DNA of 64,000 nt, from assembly GCA_017644185.1 (NCBI GenBank), contig JAEPMA010000008.1:124001-188000 (forward strand). The letters are read 5' to 3'. Both the position numbers and the translations under genes were made by a program. The notes beneath the pieces are model-generated. The model did no database searches. It saw only the letters and a list, made by a program, of their open reading frames with translations, and had not been told where the DNA came from. Source of the DNA: Rhodospirillales bacterium (GTDB taxonomy: Bacteria; Pseudomonadota; Alphaproteobacteria; Rhodospirillales; Casp-alpha2). Below, in pieces: positions 9,004 through 17,571 of the stretch. Within the stretch, counting starts at the first letter, position 1; every line of letters begins with the position of its first letter.

Positions 9004-10194
9004 TCAATTACCCTGGAGCGATTTCAGCCGTTTGCGGGCTTCCGCCGCTTTCTCCGTCTCACCCAGCACTTCATAGGCACGGACCAGGCGTTGCCAACCG
9101 GCGGGGTCGTTCGGGTTCTCTTCCAACTTCTCGGCAAGACGCGCGACCATGGAACGGATAAAGGCGTTCCGTTCCTCGGCCGTCATTTCCTGAGCCGCTT
9201 CCACCTGTTCACGGGTCGGCCCCGGCGCGGCGGAAGAAGCACTCTCGCGATCGAGAGCGGGCGCGCCGTTTGGTTGGGCCGAGGCCATCCCCTCGGCCAG
9301 GCGCTTGGCGGTATCGCTGGGTTCGATTTTCGATGCGTCGAAACCGCCCTCCTTCGCGGCGCGGGCGATCTGATCGCGGATCGCGGCAACGAACGGTGCG
9401 CCTTCGGGCTGGATTGTCAGCAGGTCGGTCCAGATTTGTGCCGCACCTTCAAGATCTCCGCCCATCGCTTTATCCAAACCGACATAGAACCAGGGTTTCG
9501 GCAGAAGCGGGTTCTTGTCACGCGCCTCTAGAAAGTCGGCGAAGATTTCCGGGGTGAAGCTGCCGTCCCGCGCCATCAGCCGCGCTTCCGCCCAATCCGC
9601 CAGAAGTTCCGGATCGCGGTTCGTCAGTTCGACGGCGCGCTGGTAGGCGGCGGCGGCCAACCGCGACTCGCCGATGTTCGCATAGGTACGGCCGAGCAAT
9701 GTCCAGCCTTTTTCGTCATTGGGGTTTTCGCGCAACCGCTCCTGCAGCCTATCCGCCAACTCACGAAGACTACGCCCCTCGAAGCCGGCGGCGTCGGGCG
9801 CCTTGCGAATATCCGTGCGCTCGGCGAGCGGGAAATCCGGCATGCCCGGCGTGCCGGTCTGAAGATAAAAGACGACGGACACGACGGGGACGGCGATCGC
9901 GGCGACGAAGACCGCTGCGAGGCCCTTGCGGGGTGTGCCGTCCGGTGACTTCTCTTTTTCGGCGGCATCCGCCGCATTCAACAGGCGGCGCTGGATTTCG
10001 AGACGCGCCGCGTCGGCTTCAGCGCCGGCGATCCGCCCCTCGGCCTGGTCGCGGTCCAGTTCAGCGAGTTGGTCCTTAAAGACGTTGATGTCGTATTCGG
10101 CACGCCGGGCGACATTTCGCGCGCCAACGAACTGAGGCACGACAAGAACGGCAATCACGACCACAATCAAAACACCCGCGAGCGCCCAAAACAT
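9004..10194 (-). CDS. ccmI: cytochrome c biogenesis protein CcmI
   Basis: 396 residues from the ATG at 10194, which overlaps the ccmH stop (TAATG). Two membrane segments are seen ([20 protein letters not shown] at the start and AAVFVAAIAVPVVSVVFYL around 90), separated by a cytoplasmic helical loop (AEYDINVFKDQLAELDRDQ...), then a periplasmic TPR-like region with WTLLGRTYANIGESRLAAAA and WQRLVRAYEVLGETEKAAEA. CcmI chaperones apocytochrome c for the CcmF/H haem ligation complex. It is the last gene of the ccm operon. Confidence 0.93.
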   Translation of the reverse strand: MFWALAGVLIVVVIAVLVVPQFVGARNVARRAEYDINVFKDQLAELDRDQAEGRIAGAEADAARLEIQRRLLNAADAAEKEKSPDGTPRKGLAAVFVAAIAVPVVSVVFYLQTGTPGMPDFPLAERTDIRKAPDAAGFEGRSLRELADRLQERLRENPNDEKGWTLLGRTYANIGESRLAAAAYQRAVELTNRDPELLADWAEARLMARDGSFTPEIFADFLEARDKNPLLPKPWFYVGLDKAMGGDLEGAAQIWTDLLTIQPEGAPFVAAIRDQIARAAKEGGFDASKIEPSDTAKRLAEGMASAQPNGAPALDRESASSAAPGPTREQVEAAQEMTAEERNAFIRSMVARLAEKLEENPNDPAGWQRLVRAYEVLGETEKAAEARKRLKSLQGN

Positions 10195-10661
10195 TATCGG
10201 TCGCCCTCGTCCAGGAGACGCGCAAGACGCTCTTTCTCCGCAGCGCTCAAGGTTTCTTGTCCCACACGCGCGTCGTTGATGGTCCGGCGCCGGAAGAACA
10301 GAAAGACCGTGCCGATCCCGAACAAAATCAGGATTCCGGGACCAAACCATAGGGCATAGGTTTTGAGCTTGAACGGCGGGTTCAAAAGAACGAAATCGCC
10401 ATAACGCGAAACCACGTAGTCGATCACTTCCTGGTTGCTGTCCCCCGCGACAATCCGCTCACGCACCAGAACCCTGAGATCGCGCGCAAGATCTGCATCG
10501 GAATCGTCTATCGACTGGTTCTGACAAACAAGACAGCGCAGTTCCTTACCGACTTCCCTCGCCCGCGCTTCCAGTTTCGGATCGTCTAGGATTTCATCCG
10601 GCTGAACGGCAAGCGCCGGCAAGGACGCGAACAGAACCAAGGTGAGAACGATCCACCTCAT
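10194..10661 (-). CDS. ccmH: cytochrome c maturation thiol oxidoreductase CcmH
   Basis: 155 residues with a signal peptide ([17 protein letters not shown]), the thioredox motif [11 protein letters not shown] (C43, C46) and a C-terminal membrane anchor ([22 protein letters not shown]). CcmH keeps apocytochrome haem-binding cysteines reduced in the periplasm for haem ligation. It is the short CycL/Ccl2-type form, with the TPR part encoded separately as CcmI. It overlaps ccmG by 4 bases upstream and ccmI by 1 base downstream. Confidence 0.95.
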   Translation of the reverse strand: MRWIVLTLVLFASLPALAVQPDEILDDPKLEARAREVGKELRCLVCQNQSIDDSDADLARDLRVLVRERIVAGDSNQEVIDYVVSRYGDFVLLNPPFKLKTYALWFGPGILILFGIGTVFLFFRRRTINDARVGQETLSAAEKERLARLLDEGDR

Positions 10662-11203
10662 CCGCCCTGCCCCCTCAGATGATCGATCAGGGGCTTGAGC
10701 GTTTCTGTCCAGACTTTCTCGTCAATGGGGCCGACGTGCTTGTAGCGGATGGTGCCCTGCTTATCGACGACGAAGGTTTCGGGCGCGCCCGTCACCCCAA
10801 ACGCGATGGCGGCCTTGGATTTAGGATCGTCGCCGACGAGGGTATAAGGGTCGCCGTGACGCTTAAGCCACCCCGGTCCCGCCTCGCGGTTGGGCTCGCG
10901 CCAGTCGATACCATGAATGGGGACCCAGCCGTTCTCCTTGATCTTCATCAGAAACGGATGCTCGACCCGGCAGGCCACGCACCACGATCCGAACACGTTG
11001 ACGAGGGAAACCTCCCCCTTGAGATCGGTGTTGGCGAAGCCCTTGTCGTCGCGGCCCTTGAGAGCTTCGAGAGCGAACGCGGGCACCGGCTCACCCTCAA
11101 GCATGCTGGGCAGCTTCTGCGGATCGAGGGTCAGGCCGATGGCGAGATACCCCCCAATCACCAGAAACGCCAGCAGTGGCAGAATATAGAAAAGCCGGTT
11201 CAT
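10658..11203 (-). CDS. ccmG: thiol:disulfide interchange protein CcmG/DsbE
   Basis: 181 residues. An N-terminal anchor ([20 protein letters not shown]) precedes a thioredoxin-like domain with active site [14 protein letters not shown] (C75, C78) and the cis-proline region [13 protein letters not shown]. It supplies reducing equivalents for apocytochrome c thiols during System I maturation. It starts 9 bases after ccmF and overlaps ccmH by 4 bases. Confidence 0.95.
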   Translation of the reverse strand: MNRLFYILPLLAFLVIGGYLAIGLTLDPQKLPSMLEGEPVPAFALEALKGRDDKGFANTDLKGEVSLVNVFGSWCVACRVEHPFLMKIKENGWVPIHGIDWREPNREAGPGWLKRHGDPYTLVGDDPKSKAAIAFGVTGAPETFVVDKQGTIRYKHVGPIDEKVWTETLKPLIDHLRGQGG

Positions 11204-11212
11204 GTTATTCGG

Positions 11213-13201
11213 TCATTCCGCCGGCTGGGCACCGGCCGGGGCGGCTGCACGCCTGGGCGCACCGATCCGGAAGCGGCGGTCGGAAAGCGACAACACGCCG
11301 CCCATCACCATGGTCAATGCGCCGATCCACATCCACGCGACGAGCGGGTTGAAGTAAATCCGCGTCACATACGACCCGTCGCTCTTGCTGTCACCGACAA
11401 CGGCATAAAGATCACCCGACAGCATTGTATAGATACCGGCTTCCGTGGTCGGCATCTGGCGGACGGTGTAGACGCGCTTTTCCGGGAACAGTTGCGTCAC
11501 CACATCGCCATCCCTGGATACCGTGAAGCGCGCTTCGGTGGTCAGGTAGTTGGGGCCCTGTTTTTCCTGGGCGCCATCGAAGCGAAAATCGTAGCCGGAC
11601 ACCGTCACCGTCTCTCCCGGCCGCATGGTCTGTACGCTCTCGACCTTCCAAGCCCCGGCGCCGGTCACCCCGAACACCGCGAGTGCCAGACCGAAATGCG
11701 CAAGCGTCATGCCCCAACTGGCGCGCGGCAGGCTTATGAGCCGGCGCAATGATTGGCTGAACGGGATGCGGAACAAACGAATGCGCTCCGAGAGCTCAAT
11801 CAACGTCCCGGTCGCGAGCCAAGCCCCAATGGCGACACCGACGATCCCCCAGGGGGATTGCCCGGACTGCCAGGACCAGGTGGCGATCGCGAGCGCAAAC
11901 GCGACGACGAAGGCAATCCATAGGGTTTTGAGGGCGCGCGTCAGATCGCCGCGCTTCCATGCCAGCAACGGGCCGATGGCCATCGCCGCCACCATCGGCG
12001 TCATTAACGGGATAAAGACCGCGTTGAAGAAGGGGGCGCCGACGGAGATCTTGTCCTGCCCATCCGAGATCGCATCGATGAAGAGCGGATAGAGGGTCCC
12101 TAAAAGCACCACGCCCGCCGCCGTCCCCATCAGGAGGTTGTTCAGCAAAAGTGCGCCCTCGCGCGAAATCGGCTGAAACAGCCCGGTGCTCTTGAGTTGG
12201 GGCGCGCGCCAGGCATAAAGCGCGAAAGAACCGCCGATGACGATCAACAAAAGGACCAGAATAAAGACGCCGCGTTCCGGATCGGTCGCGAATGCATGCA
12301 CCGACGTCAGTACGCCGGACCGCACCAGGAACGTCCCCAGAAGCGAGAACGAGAACGCGACGATGGCGAGGAAGATCGTCCACGCCTTCATGGTGTCGCG
12401 CTTTTCAACGACGACACAGGAATGCAGCAGCGCCGTGCCGATCAGCCACGGCATGAAGGACGCGTTTTCGACCGGATCCCAGAACCAGAACCCGCCCCAG
12501 CCAAGCTCGTAATAGGCCCACCACGACCCCAATGCGATCCCACCCGTGAGGAAGCACCACGCCGCCAGCGTCCATGGCCGGACCCAGCGTGCCCACGCGG
12601 CATCGACCCTGCCCTCGATCAACGCCGCGATCGCGAACGAGAACGCCATCGAGAAGCCGACATACCCCAGATAGAGCATGGGGGGATGGAACGCGAGACC
12701 CGGGTCCTGTAACAGGGGGTTCAAATCCTGCCCGTCGGCGGCCGGCGGGAACATCCGTTGGAACGGGTTGGATGTGAGCAGGATGAACAGATAAAAGCCG
12801 ACCGCGATCAGGGCCTGAATCGCCAGCGCGCGGGCTTTCAACGCCGGCGGAAGATAGCGTCCGAACATGGCGACGGCGCACCCGAACACGGCCAGGATCA
12901 GCACCCATAAAAGCATCGAACCTTCGTGGTTGCCCCAGACGCCCGACACCTTATAGAGCATCGGCTTCGCGGAATGGGAATTCTGCACCACGTTGACGAC
13001 CGAGAAGTCGGACGTGACATAAGCATGCGTCAGGCACGCGAAACTGACCCCCACCAGGACGAACTGAAGGATCGCGGACTGATCGGCGAAGCGCATCCAG
13101 GAAAGCCGTCCCAACTGTGCGCCCAGCATCGGGATGACGCCTTGAACGCAGGCGACGGCAAGCGCCAGAATCAATGCGAAGTGACCGAGTTCAGCGATCA
13201 A
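11213..13201 (-). CDS. ccmF: haem lyase subunit CcmF
   Basis: About 662 residues with some 15 membrane segments. The tryptophan-rich haem-handling motif is WGGFWFWDPVENASFM, and NNLLMGTAAGVVLLGTLYP and the C-terminal GGVLSLSDRRFR are typical. CcmF with CcmH/I ligates haem to apocytochrome c. I chose the TTG at 13201 (reads IAELGHFALILALAVACV, as in relatives), which overlaps the ccmE stop by 4 bases and has AGGGGAG 6 bases upstream; a GTG at 13219 would add six residues and a 22-base overlap. Confidence 0.96.
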   Translation of the reverse strand: MIAELGHFALILALAVACVQGVIPMLGAQLGRLSWMRFADQSAILQFVLVGVSFACLTHAYVTSDFSVVNVVQNSHSAKPMLYKVSGVWGNHEGSMLLWVLILAVFGCAVAMFGRYLPPALKARALAIQALIAVGFYLFILLTSNPFQRMFPPAADGQDLNPLLQDPGLAFHPPMLYLGYVGFSMAFSFAIAALIEGRVDAAWARWVRPWTLAAWCFLTGGIALGSWWAYYELGWGGFWFWDPVENASFMPWLIGTALLHSCVVVEKRDTMKAWTIFLAIVAFSFSLLGTFLVRSGVLTSVHAFATDPERGVFILVLLLIVIGGSFALYAWRAPQLKSTGLFQPISREGALLLNNLLMGTAAGVVLLGTLYPLFIDAISDGQDKISVGAPFFNAVFIPLMTPMVAAMAIGPLLAWKRGDLTRALKTLWIAFVVAFALAIATWSWQSGQSPWGIVGVAIGAWLATGTLIELSERIRLFRIPFSQSLRRLISLPRASWGMTLAHFGLALAVFGVTGAGAWKVESVQTMRPGETVTVSGYDFRFDGAQEKQGPNYLTTEARFTVSRDGDVVTQLFPEKRVYTVRQMPTTEAGIYTMLSGDLYAVVGDSKSDGSYVTRIYFNPLVAWMWIGALTMVMGGVLSLSDRRFRIGAPRRAAAPAGAQPAE

Positions 13202-13635
13202 TTGCTGCTCCCCTGCCACTGGCCGGATTTTTTGATGGCGTCGGCGACTTCGGGCGGCATGTAGTTTTCGTCGTGCTTGGCCAGCACCTCGTCAGCGACG
13301 AACACGCCGTTCACGATCCGCCCCTCGGCGACGACGCCCTGGCCCTCGCGGAACAGGTCGGGAAGGATGCCGGTGTAGCTAACGTTGACCGTGTTGGCGG
13401 TGTCGGTCACCCGAAACATCACGGTTTCGCCGCCGGAGCGGTCGACGCTGCCGTCCTCGACCAGACCGCCAAGCCGGAATCTACGGTCGTCACCGACCTT
13501 TCCCGATGCGATATCGCTCGGGCTCTGGAAGAAGACAATATTTTCCTCGAACGCGTTCAAAACCAGCGCGGCCGCCCCACCGAGCAGCACCAGGGCCACC
13601 AATACGAAGGACAATCTTTTATGTTTACGCTTCAT
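13198..13635 (-). CDS. ccmE: haem chaperone CcmE
   Basis: 145 residues: basic N-terminus, one membrane anchor (LSFVLVALVLLGGAAALVL), then the OB-fold domain with RFRLGGLVEDGSV, VSYTGILPDLFREGQGVVAEG and the haem-binding motif AKHDENYMP. H121 is the residue expected to form the covalent bond with the haem vinyl group, with Y125 as axial ligand. It carries haem from CcmABCD to CcmF. It overlaps ccmD upstream by 11 bases. Confidence 0.96.
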   Translation of the reverse strand: MKRKHKRLSFVLVALVLLGGAAALVLNAFEENIVFFQSPSDIASGKVGDDRRFRLGGLVEDGSVDRSGGETVMFRVTDTANTVNVSYTGILPDLFREGQGVVAEGRIVNGVFVADEVLAKHDENYMPPEVADAIKKSGQWQGSSN

Positions 13636-13807
13636 CCGATTTCCCAGGCATCTGTGCTTCGAGGCGTTCTAGCTCGTCGCGGGATTTCCTGAAGGCGCGC
13701 AGGCTCAAGACGACGAGCCCGATCAGCACCAGGGCGGCAATGCCATAGCTTGGCCAGACGTAGCCTGCATGCTCGGTCATGCTCATAATGGTGTTCGAAT
13801 TTTCCAC
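13625..13807 (-). CDS. ccmD: haem exporter accessory protein CcmD
   Basis: 60 residues with one membrane segment (YVWPSYGIAALVLIGLVVLS) followed by a charged cytoplasmic helix (RAFRKSRDELERLEAQMPG), the usual CcmD make-up. It helps release holo-CcmE from the CcmABC complex. The frame begins with GTG at 13807; ATGs at 13786 and 13780 are alternatives, none with a strong ribosome site. The H-A/G-x-Y-V-W region (EHAGYVWPSYG) matches CcmD proteins well. Confidence 0.88.
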   Translation of the reverse strand: MENSNTIMSMTEHAGYVWPSYGIAALVLIGLVVLSLRAFRKSRDELERLEAQMPGKSDEA

Positions 13808-13945
13808 GGATTCTACCGCCTCTTCTACCGTCCTTAGGTTTACGGACCCGCTATCCTACCCGCAACCAAAATGCTGCCCTGGAACCCTAGGCAAGTCATT
13901 GATTTCGATCAAATTAACGATCGTCCATGGTCGCCGTTCCCAGGC

Positions 13946-13966
13946 TTTCCCGGTGTATACGGGAAA
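13946..13966. repeat. hairpin between ccmC and ccmD
   Basis: Inverted repeat TTTCCCG / CGGGAAA with a 7-base loop, directly after the ccmC stop codon and inside the 164-base ccmC-ccmD gap. No T-run follows on the minus strand, so it is more likely an mRNA-stabilising or processing hairpin than a terminator. The rest of the gap holds nothing I recognise. Confidence 0.45.
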
Positions 13967-13971
13967 CCGGG

Positions 13972-14694
13972 TCAAGCGGACGCCTGCCGGTGGCGAAGCG
14001 CGCGCGTCCGGTTCACCATCAACTCGCGGCGGATACGTAACAAAACCAGCCAGAAATAGTAAAACTGAAATGCTGCCGCCATCAGGAACAATGGGGTGAG
14101 CATGTCGGGGTGGATCGTCGGCCCATCCATCCGCAAGACGCTCGACGGCTGATGCAGGGTGTTCCACCAATCGACCGAGAACTTGATGATCGGTACGTTG
14201 ACGAAGCCGACCAACACCAGGATTGCCGACGCCCGGGCGCCGCGCCCCGGCTCGTCGAAGGCATCCCGCAAAGCCATGTAGCCGAGATAGAGGAAAAACA
14301 GCACGAGGACCGACGTCAGCCGTGCGTCCCACACCCACCACGTGCCCCACATCGGTTTGCCCCAAAGCGATCCGGTCACCAGCGCCAGAAACGTGAACGC
14401 GGCCCCTATGGGGGCTGTCGCCTTGGCCGCGACATCGGCGAGGGCATGCTTCCAAATCAAAGCCACGGCGGCCGAAACCGCCATCGCGGTATAACAGAAC
14501 AGCGCCATCCAGGCGGCCGGGACGTGGATGTACATGATGCGCACGGTATGGCCCTGCTGGTAGTCGACGGGCGACGAGAATAGCGCAAAATACAGCCCCG
14601 CCCCGAAGCACACCAGCATGGCCGCCAAAAGCCACGGCTCGACGCGGCGGCTCAGGCGCTGGAAGCGGGTCGGATTGGCGAAGTAATGCAGCAT
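13972..14694 (-). CDS. ccmC: haem exporter/transfer protein CcmC
   Basis: 240 residues with six membrane segments. The haem-handling tryptophan motif is WGTWWVWDARLTS, and the flanking periplasmic histidine candidates lie in IMYIHVPAAWMA and the late SVDWWNTLHQP. CcmC presents haem to CcmE in the periplasm. It starts 45 bases after ccmB and is followed by a hairpin and a 164-base gap before ccmD, the largest break in the operon. Confidence 0.96.
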   Translation of the reverse strand: MLHYFANPTRFQRLSRRVEPWLLAAMLVCFGAGLYFALFSSPVDYQQGHTVRIMYIHVPAAWMALFCYTAMAVSAAVALIWKHALADVAAKATAPIGAAFTFLALVTGSLWGKPMWGTWWVWDARLTSVLVLFFLYLGYMALRDAFDEPGRGARASAILVLVGFVNVPIIKFSVDWWNTLHQPSSVLRMDGPTIHPDMLTPLFLMAAAFQFYYFWLVLLRIRRELMVNRTRALRHRQASA

Positions 14695-14739
14695 ATCTTT
14701 CTACGTCTCTTTCTTGGAATTTATAGCACCTGAGACAGG

Positions 14740-15405
14740 CTATGCCACGGCTTCACGCAGCGCATGCGCCGTCACCCAGGGTGTCAAAGCCAGCGCCCCC
14801 AGCAACATCCCCCCCAGCAACATCAAATTCGCCTTGGCGCCGTTCCCAAAAAGCACCGCATCACCGGCCCCCACGGCGAAGATCAACACCGGGATCAGCA
14901 GCGGCAGCACCAGTAACGACAAAAGCACGCCGCCACGTCTCGCCCCCAGGGTGAGAGCCGCACCGACGCTTCCCAAAAGGCTGAGCACCGGCGTCCCCAG
15001 TACCAGCGTCAGAAGCAATACCAGCCATATCTCTCCGGGGACGTTCATCATCACAAATAAAAGCGGCGCGGTGAGGATCAGCGGCAGTCCCGTCGTCAAC
15101 CAGTGCGTCAACACCTTGACACACACGACAAGTTCGAGCGCCACCGGTGACAGCACCAGAAGCTCGAGAGAGCCGTCCTCGTAGTCACCCATGAACATCC
15201 GGTCCATCGACAGCATCGCCGCCAAAAGCGCCGCGACCCAGATCACCCCAGGTCCGATCCTTGCCAGCATGTTGGGTTCCGGCCCGACACCGAAAGGAAA
15301 TAAGACGACGGCGATCACGAAGAAGCCGATCACCATGAAACTGTCCGCGCTCTGGCGCATGGCGAGACGCATTTCGCGCCGGAACAGGACCGAAAACGCG
15401 CTCAT
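14740..15405 (-). CDS. ccmB: haem ABC exporter permease CcmB
   Basis: 221 residues, six membrane segments. Typical features are FSVLFRREMRLAMRQSAD at the N-terminus, FPFGVGPEPNMLARIGPGVIW and the DYEDGSLELLVLSP loop. With the ATPase CcmA it forms the transporter needed to release holo-CcmE. It overlaps ccmA by 4 bases. Confidence 0.95.
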   Translation of the reverse strand: MSAFSVLFRREMRLAMRQSADSFMVIGFFVIAVVLFPFGVGPEPNMLARIGPGVIWVAALLAAMLSMDRMFMGDYEDGSLELLVLSPVALELVVCVKVLTHWLTTGLPLILTAPLLFVMMNVPGEIWLVLLLTLVLGTPVLSLLGSVGAALTLGARRGGVLLSLLVLPLLIPVLIFAVGAGDAVLFGNGAKANLMLLGGMLLGALALTPWVTAHALREAVA

Positions 15406-16019
15406 GCGGTGCCGCCTAGCGTCAGGGTGCCCGTTTCTGCGAGACCGAGCTCGGCATGCGTCGAAACCACCGCCATCCCGCCCGACTTCAGATGCCGCTC
15501 GATCAAAGACGTGAGCGCTTCGGCGGTGGCCGCATCCAGCGCCGTTGTCGGCTCATCCAGCAACCAGAGTTCGGCACCAGACGTGAGCGCACGGGTGAGG
15601 TTCACGCGCCGGCGCTGACCGGCGGAAAGATAGCGCGCGGGAAGATCGGTGAGATGCCCGATGCCAAGCGCGGCAAGGGCGTCGGATGCGTCCATACCGC
15701 CCGCACCTGCAAGCTTGGACCAGAACGTCACGTTTTCGAGTACGCTCAACGCCGGTTTCACCGCATCGGCGTGCCCGACGTATGCGAGGCGCGCATTGTG
15801 CTCTTGCGGATCGTCCGAGATGTCGACACCGTCCCAGGTGATCACCCCCGATACGGGGCGCATCAGACCCGCCATCAGGCGCAGCATGGTCGACTTGCCG
15901 GCGCCGTTAATCCCGCGCAGCATCAACGCACCGCCGCTTTCGAGCGAGAACGCCGCCGCCGACAGAACCTGCCGTTCGCCGCGTATGCAGTCGATGTGCC
16001 GACCCGAGAAAACCGCCAT
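15402..16019 (-). CDS. ccmA: haem ABC exporter ATP-binding protein CcmA
   Basis: 205 residues from the ATG at 16019, which has GAGGG 5 bases before it; a GTG at 16025 is two codons upstream. ABC motifs: Walker A GINGAGKST, signature LSAGQRRRVNLTRAL, Walker B LWLLDEPTTALD and switch His in VVSTHAEL. It powers the CcmABCD step of cytochrome c maturation. It is the first gene of the ccm operon, beginning about 90 bases downstream of an intrinsic terminator, so its promoter should lie between 16019 and 16111. Confidence 0.95.
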   Translation of the reverse strand: MAVFSGRHIDCIRGERQVLSAAAFSLESGGALMLRGINGAGKSTMLRLMAGLMRPVSGVITWDGVDISDDPQEHNARLAYVGHADAVKPALSVLENVTFWSKLAGAGGMDASDALAALGIGHLTDLPARYLSAGQRRRVNLTRALTSGAELWLLDEPTTALDAATAEALTSLIERHLKSGGMAVVSTHAELGLAETGTLTLGGTA

Positions 16020-16110
16020 CTTCACCCTCGAAAAATGCCGGGAGAACCTAGCTCATGAGGCCGTTGAAGGAAAGCGGCTGGAGATCAGAGACATCCGATC
16101 AGGACGGGGA

Positions 16111-16154
16111 AAATAAAACGGCCGGATCGCTCCCTGGGGGAAATGATCCGGCCG
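16111..16154 (-). terminator. rho-independent terminator
   Basis: Ten-base perfect GC-rich stem (16154-16145 with 16128-16119) followed on the minus strand by TTTTATTTT. It ends transcription of the small RNA candidate and/or of the ligase-ABC transporter operon, and separates them from ccmA. Confidence 0.85.
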
Positions 16155-16262
16155 ATTAGTTTCGGCGTCTGGCGCCGATAGGGGACCAGAGAGGGGGGTC
16201 TCTGGTGTATAGACGAGGAGGTCTATGATCATGAAAATAGGCATTGAATGTGGCGCGAATAT
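16111..16262 (-). ncRNA. candidate small RNA with C-rich hairpin loops
   Basis: On the minus strand four hairpins follow one another. (1) 16226-16209: stem ATAGAC/GTCTAT, loop CTCCTC, giving CCTCCTC, which is complementary to a Shine-Dalgarno GAGGAGG. (2) 16206-16185: 8-bp stem ACCAGAGA/TCTCTGGT, loop of six C. (3) 16178-16162: 6-bp stem TCGGCG/CGCCGA. (4) 16154-16119: 10-bp stem CGGCCGGATC/GATCCGGCCG with TTTCCCCC in the loop, followed by TTTTATTTT, a good intrinsic terminator. Serial hairpins with CCUCC-type loops are known in alphaproteobacteria (the CcsR/'cuckoo' RNA class), so a regulatory RNA is inferred. The 5' end is a guess: a GGAAA-N16-TGTT arrangement at 16294-16270 weakly resembles an EcfG-type promoter. 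It could instead be a processed 3' UTR of the ligase gene upstream. Confidence 0.5.
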
Positions 16263-16330
16263 GGCACCGAACATTACAATTTTGTTAGGTTTCCCGCGGT
16301 TTCCGCAAGCCTTTGATTCAAGAAAAAGAA

Positions 16331-17569
16331 TCAGTTTTCGCGGGCGTCTTCGATAACTTTCCCGTCGTTCGGAAGCGACCCTTCGGCGACACATTCGGCC
16401 TGACCTTTGAGCTTGCAAACGGCTTGAATCGTATCGTTGATGCTACCGATAATCGCGTCGCCACCATCCGCCGTCTCGCATTTCACGGTCATGACGTCGG
16501 TCTTGCCGTCGTGCGTGACAACAACCCTCGCACGCTTGATCTCGGGATGGCGCCGCACGATCTCGGCCACCTGGGCCGGGTGCACGAACATGCCCTTCAC
16601 TTTCGTCGTCTGGTCGGCCCGGCCCATCCAGCCGGCGAGGCGCATGTTGGTGCGCCCGCATGGGCTTGGTCCACTCAGCACCTTCGACAGATCGCCGGTG
16701 GCAAACCTGATCAGGGGATAGTCGTTCCTGAGCACCGTAACGGCCACTTCCCCCACTTCACCCTCGGCGACCGGGTCGCCGGTGCCGGGACGGAGAACCT
16801 CGACAATATGACGCTCGTCGACGATCAACCCTTCGCGGGCCTCAGACTCATAGGCGATATTGCCGATGTCCGCGGTCGCATAGACCTGGCCACAGTGGAC
16901 GCCGAAATCCTCGATCTCTTTTCTAAGCGCCGGCGGCAAGCCCTCTCCGGCGACACAGGCCTTTTTCAGGCTGGATGCGTCCTTGCCCAACTCAGCCGCT
17001 TTCTCGAGCAGCATCTTGAGGAAGCTCGGCGTGCCGGTATAGCCGGTGGGTTTGATATCGTGGATCGCCTGGACCTGAAGTTCGGTATTGCCGACCCCGG
17101 CCGGAAAGACCGCGCAGCCCAGCGCGCGCGCGCCCGCCTCCAGCATCACGCCCGCGGGCGTGAAGTGATAGGCGAAGGTGTTGTGCATGATATCGCCCCG
17201 GCGAAAGCCGCTGGCGTAGAGCGCCCGTGCCGTGCCCCACCAATCATCGCCATGGCCCTCTGGGTCATAGGTCGGGCCGGGGGACTGGAAAATCCGCGCG
17301 AGCTCACCCACAGCCAATGTCGTCATGCCGCCCAACGGATCGCCCGCCGACTGAATATTCACGAGTTCGGATTTCCGGGTCACCGGCAATTTGGCGAGGG
17401 CGGCGCGGTCGGCAATCTCAGCCGGGTCGATGTCCTTGAGAATTTTGGTGTAGTAGGGCGCGTTATCCCTGGCGTTTCGGACACACTCGGGCAACCGCTG
17501 AAACAGTTGCGCTTCGCGCTCGGACGGATCCCGAATTTCGAGATCGTCGTAATACCGGTCATCCGACAT
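16331..17569 (-). CDS. phenylacetate-CoA ligase-like AMP-forming enzyme
   Basis: 412 residues, of PaaK-like size and architecture. The substrate-adenylation and C-terminal regions are recognisable: GYTGTPSFLKMLL, VYATADIGNIAYESEARE, YPLIRFATGDLSKV, and the C-terminal GRADQTTKVKGMFVHPAQVAE. The expected ATP-binding loop of PaaK (SSGTTGKPT) is, however, FQSPGPTYDPEGH here, so activity as an acyl-adenylating ligase is uncertain. It is the last gene of the ABC-transporter operon, 2 bases after livF-like, and this pairing of a PaaK-like protein with a Liv-type transporter and an acyl-CoA synthetase is common in Proteobacteria. An aromatic or other carboxylic acid may be the substrate; this is inference. 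Confidence 0.8.
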   Translation of the reverse strand: MSDDRYYDDLEIRDPSEREAQLFQRLPECVRNARDNAPYYTKILKDIDPAEIADRAALAKLPVTRKSELVNIQSAGDPLGGMTTLAVGELARIFQSPGPTYDPEGHGDDWWGTARALYASGFRRGDIMHNTFAYHFTPAGVMLEAGARALGCAVFPAGVGNTELQVQAIHDIKPTGYTGTPSFLKMLLEKAAELGKDASSLKKACVAGEGLPPALRKEIEDFGVHCGQVYATADIGNIAYESEAREGLIVDERHIVEVLRPGTGDPVAEGEVGEVAVTVLRNDYPLIRFATGDLSKVLSGPSPCGRTNMRLAGWMGRADQTTKVKGMFVHPAQVAEIVRRHPEIKRARVVVTHDGKTDVMTVKCETADGGDAIIGSINDTIQAVCKLKGQAECVAEGSLPNDGKVIEDAREN

Positions 17570-17571
17570 GA

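Noticed and set aside
16224-16358. Plus-strand frame of about 44 codons preceded by GAGGAGG
   Set aside because: The 'ribosome site' is the antisense of a hairpin loop in the minus-strand RNA candidate, the frame overlaps the 3' end of the ligase gene, and its product shows no conserved features.
16053-16418. Minus-strand frame of 121 codons across the hairpin region
   Set aside because: It spans the structured region and terminator, and overlaps the end of the ligase gene out of frame; the composition (Arg/Pro-rich) is not protein-like.
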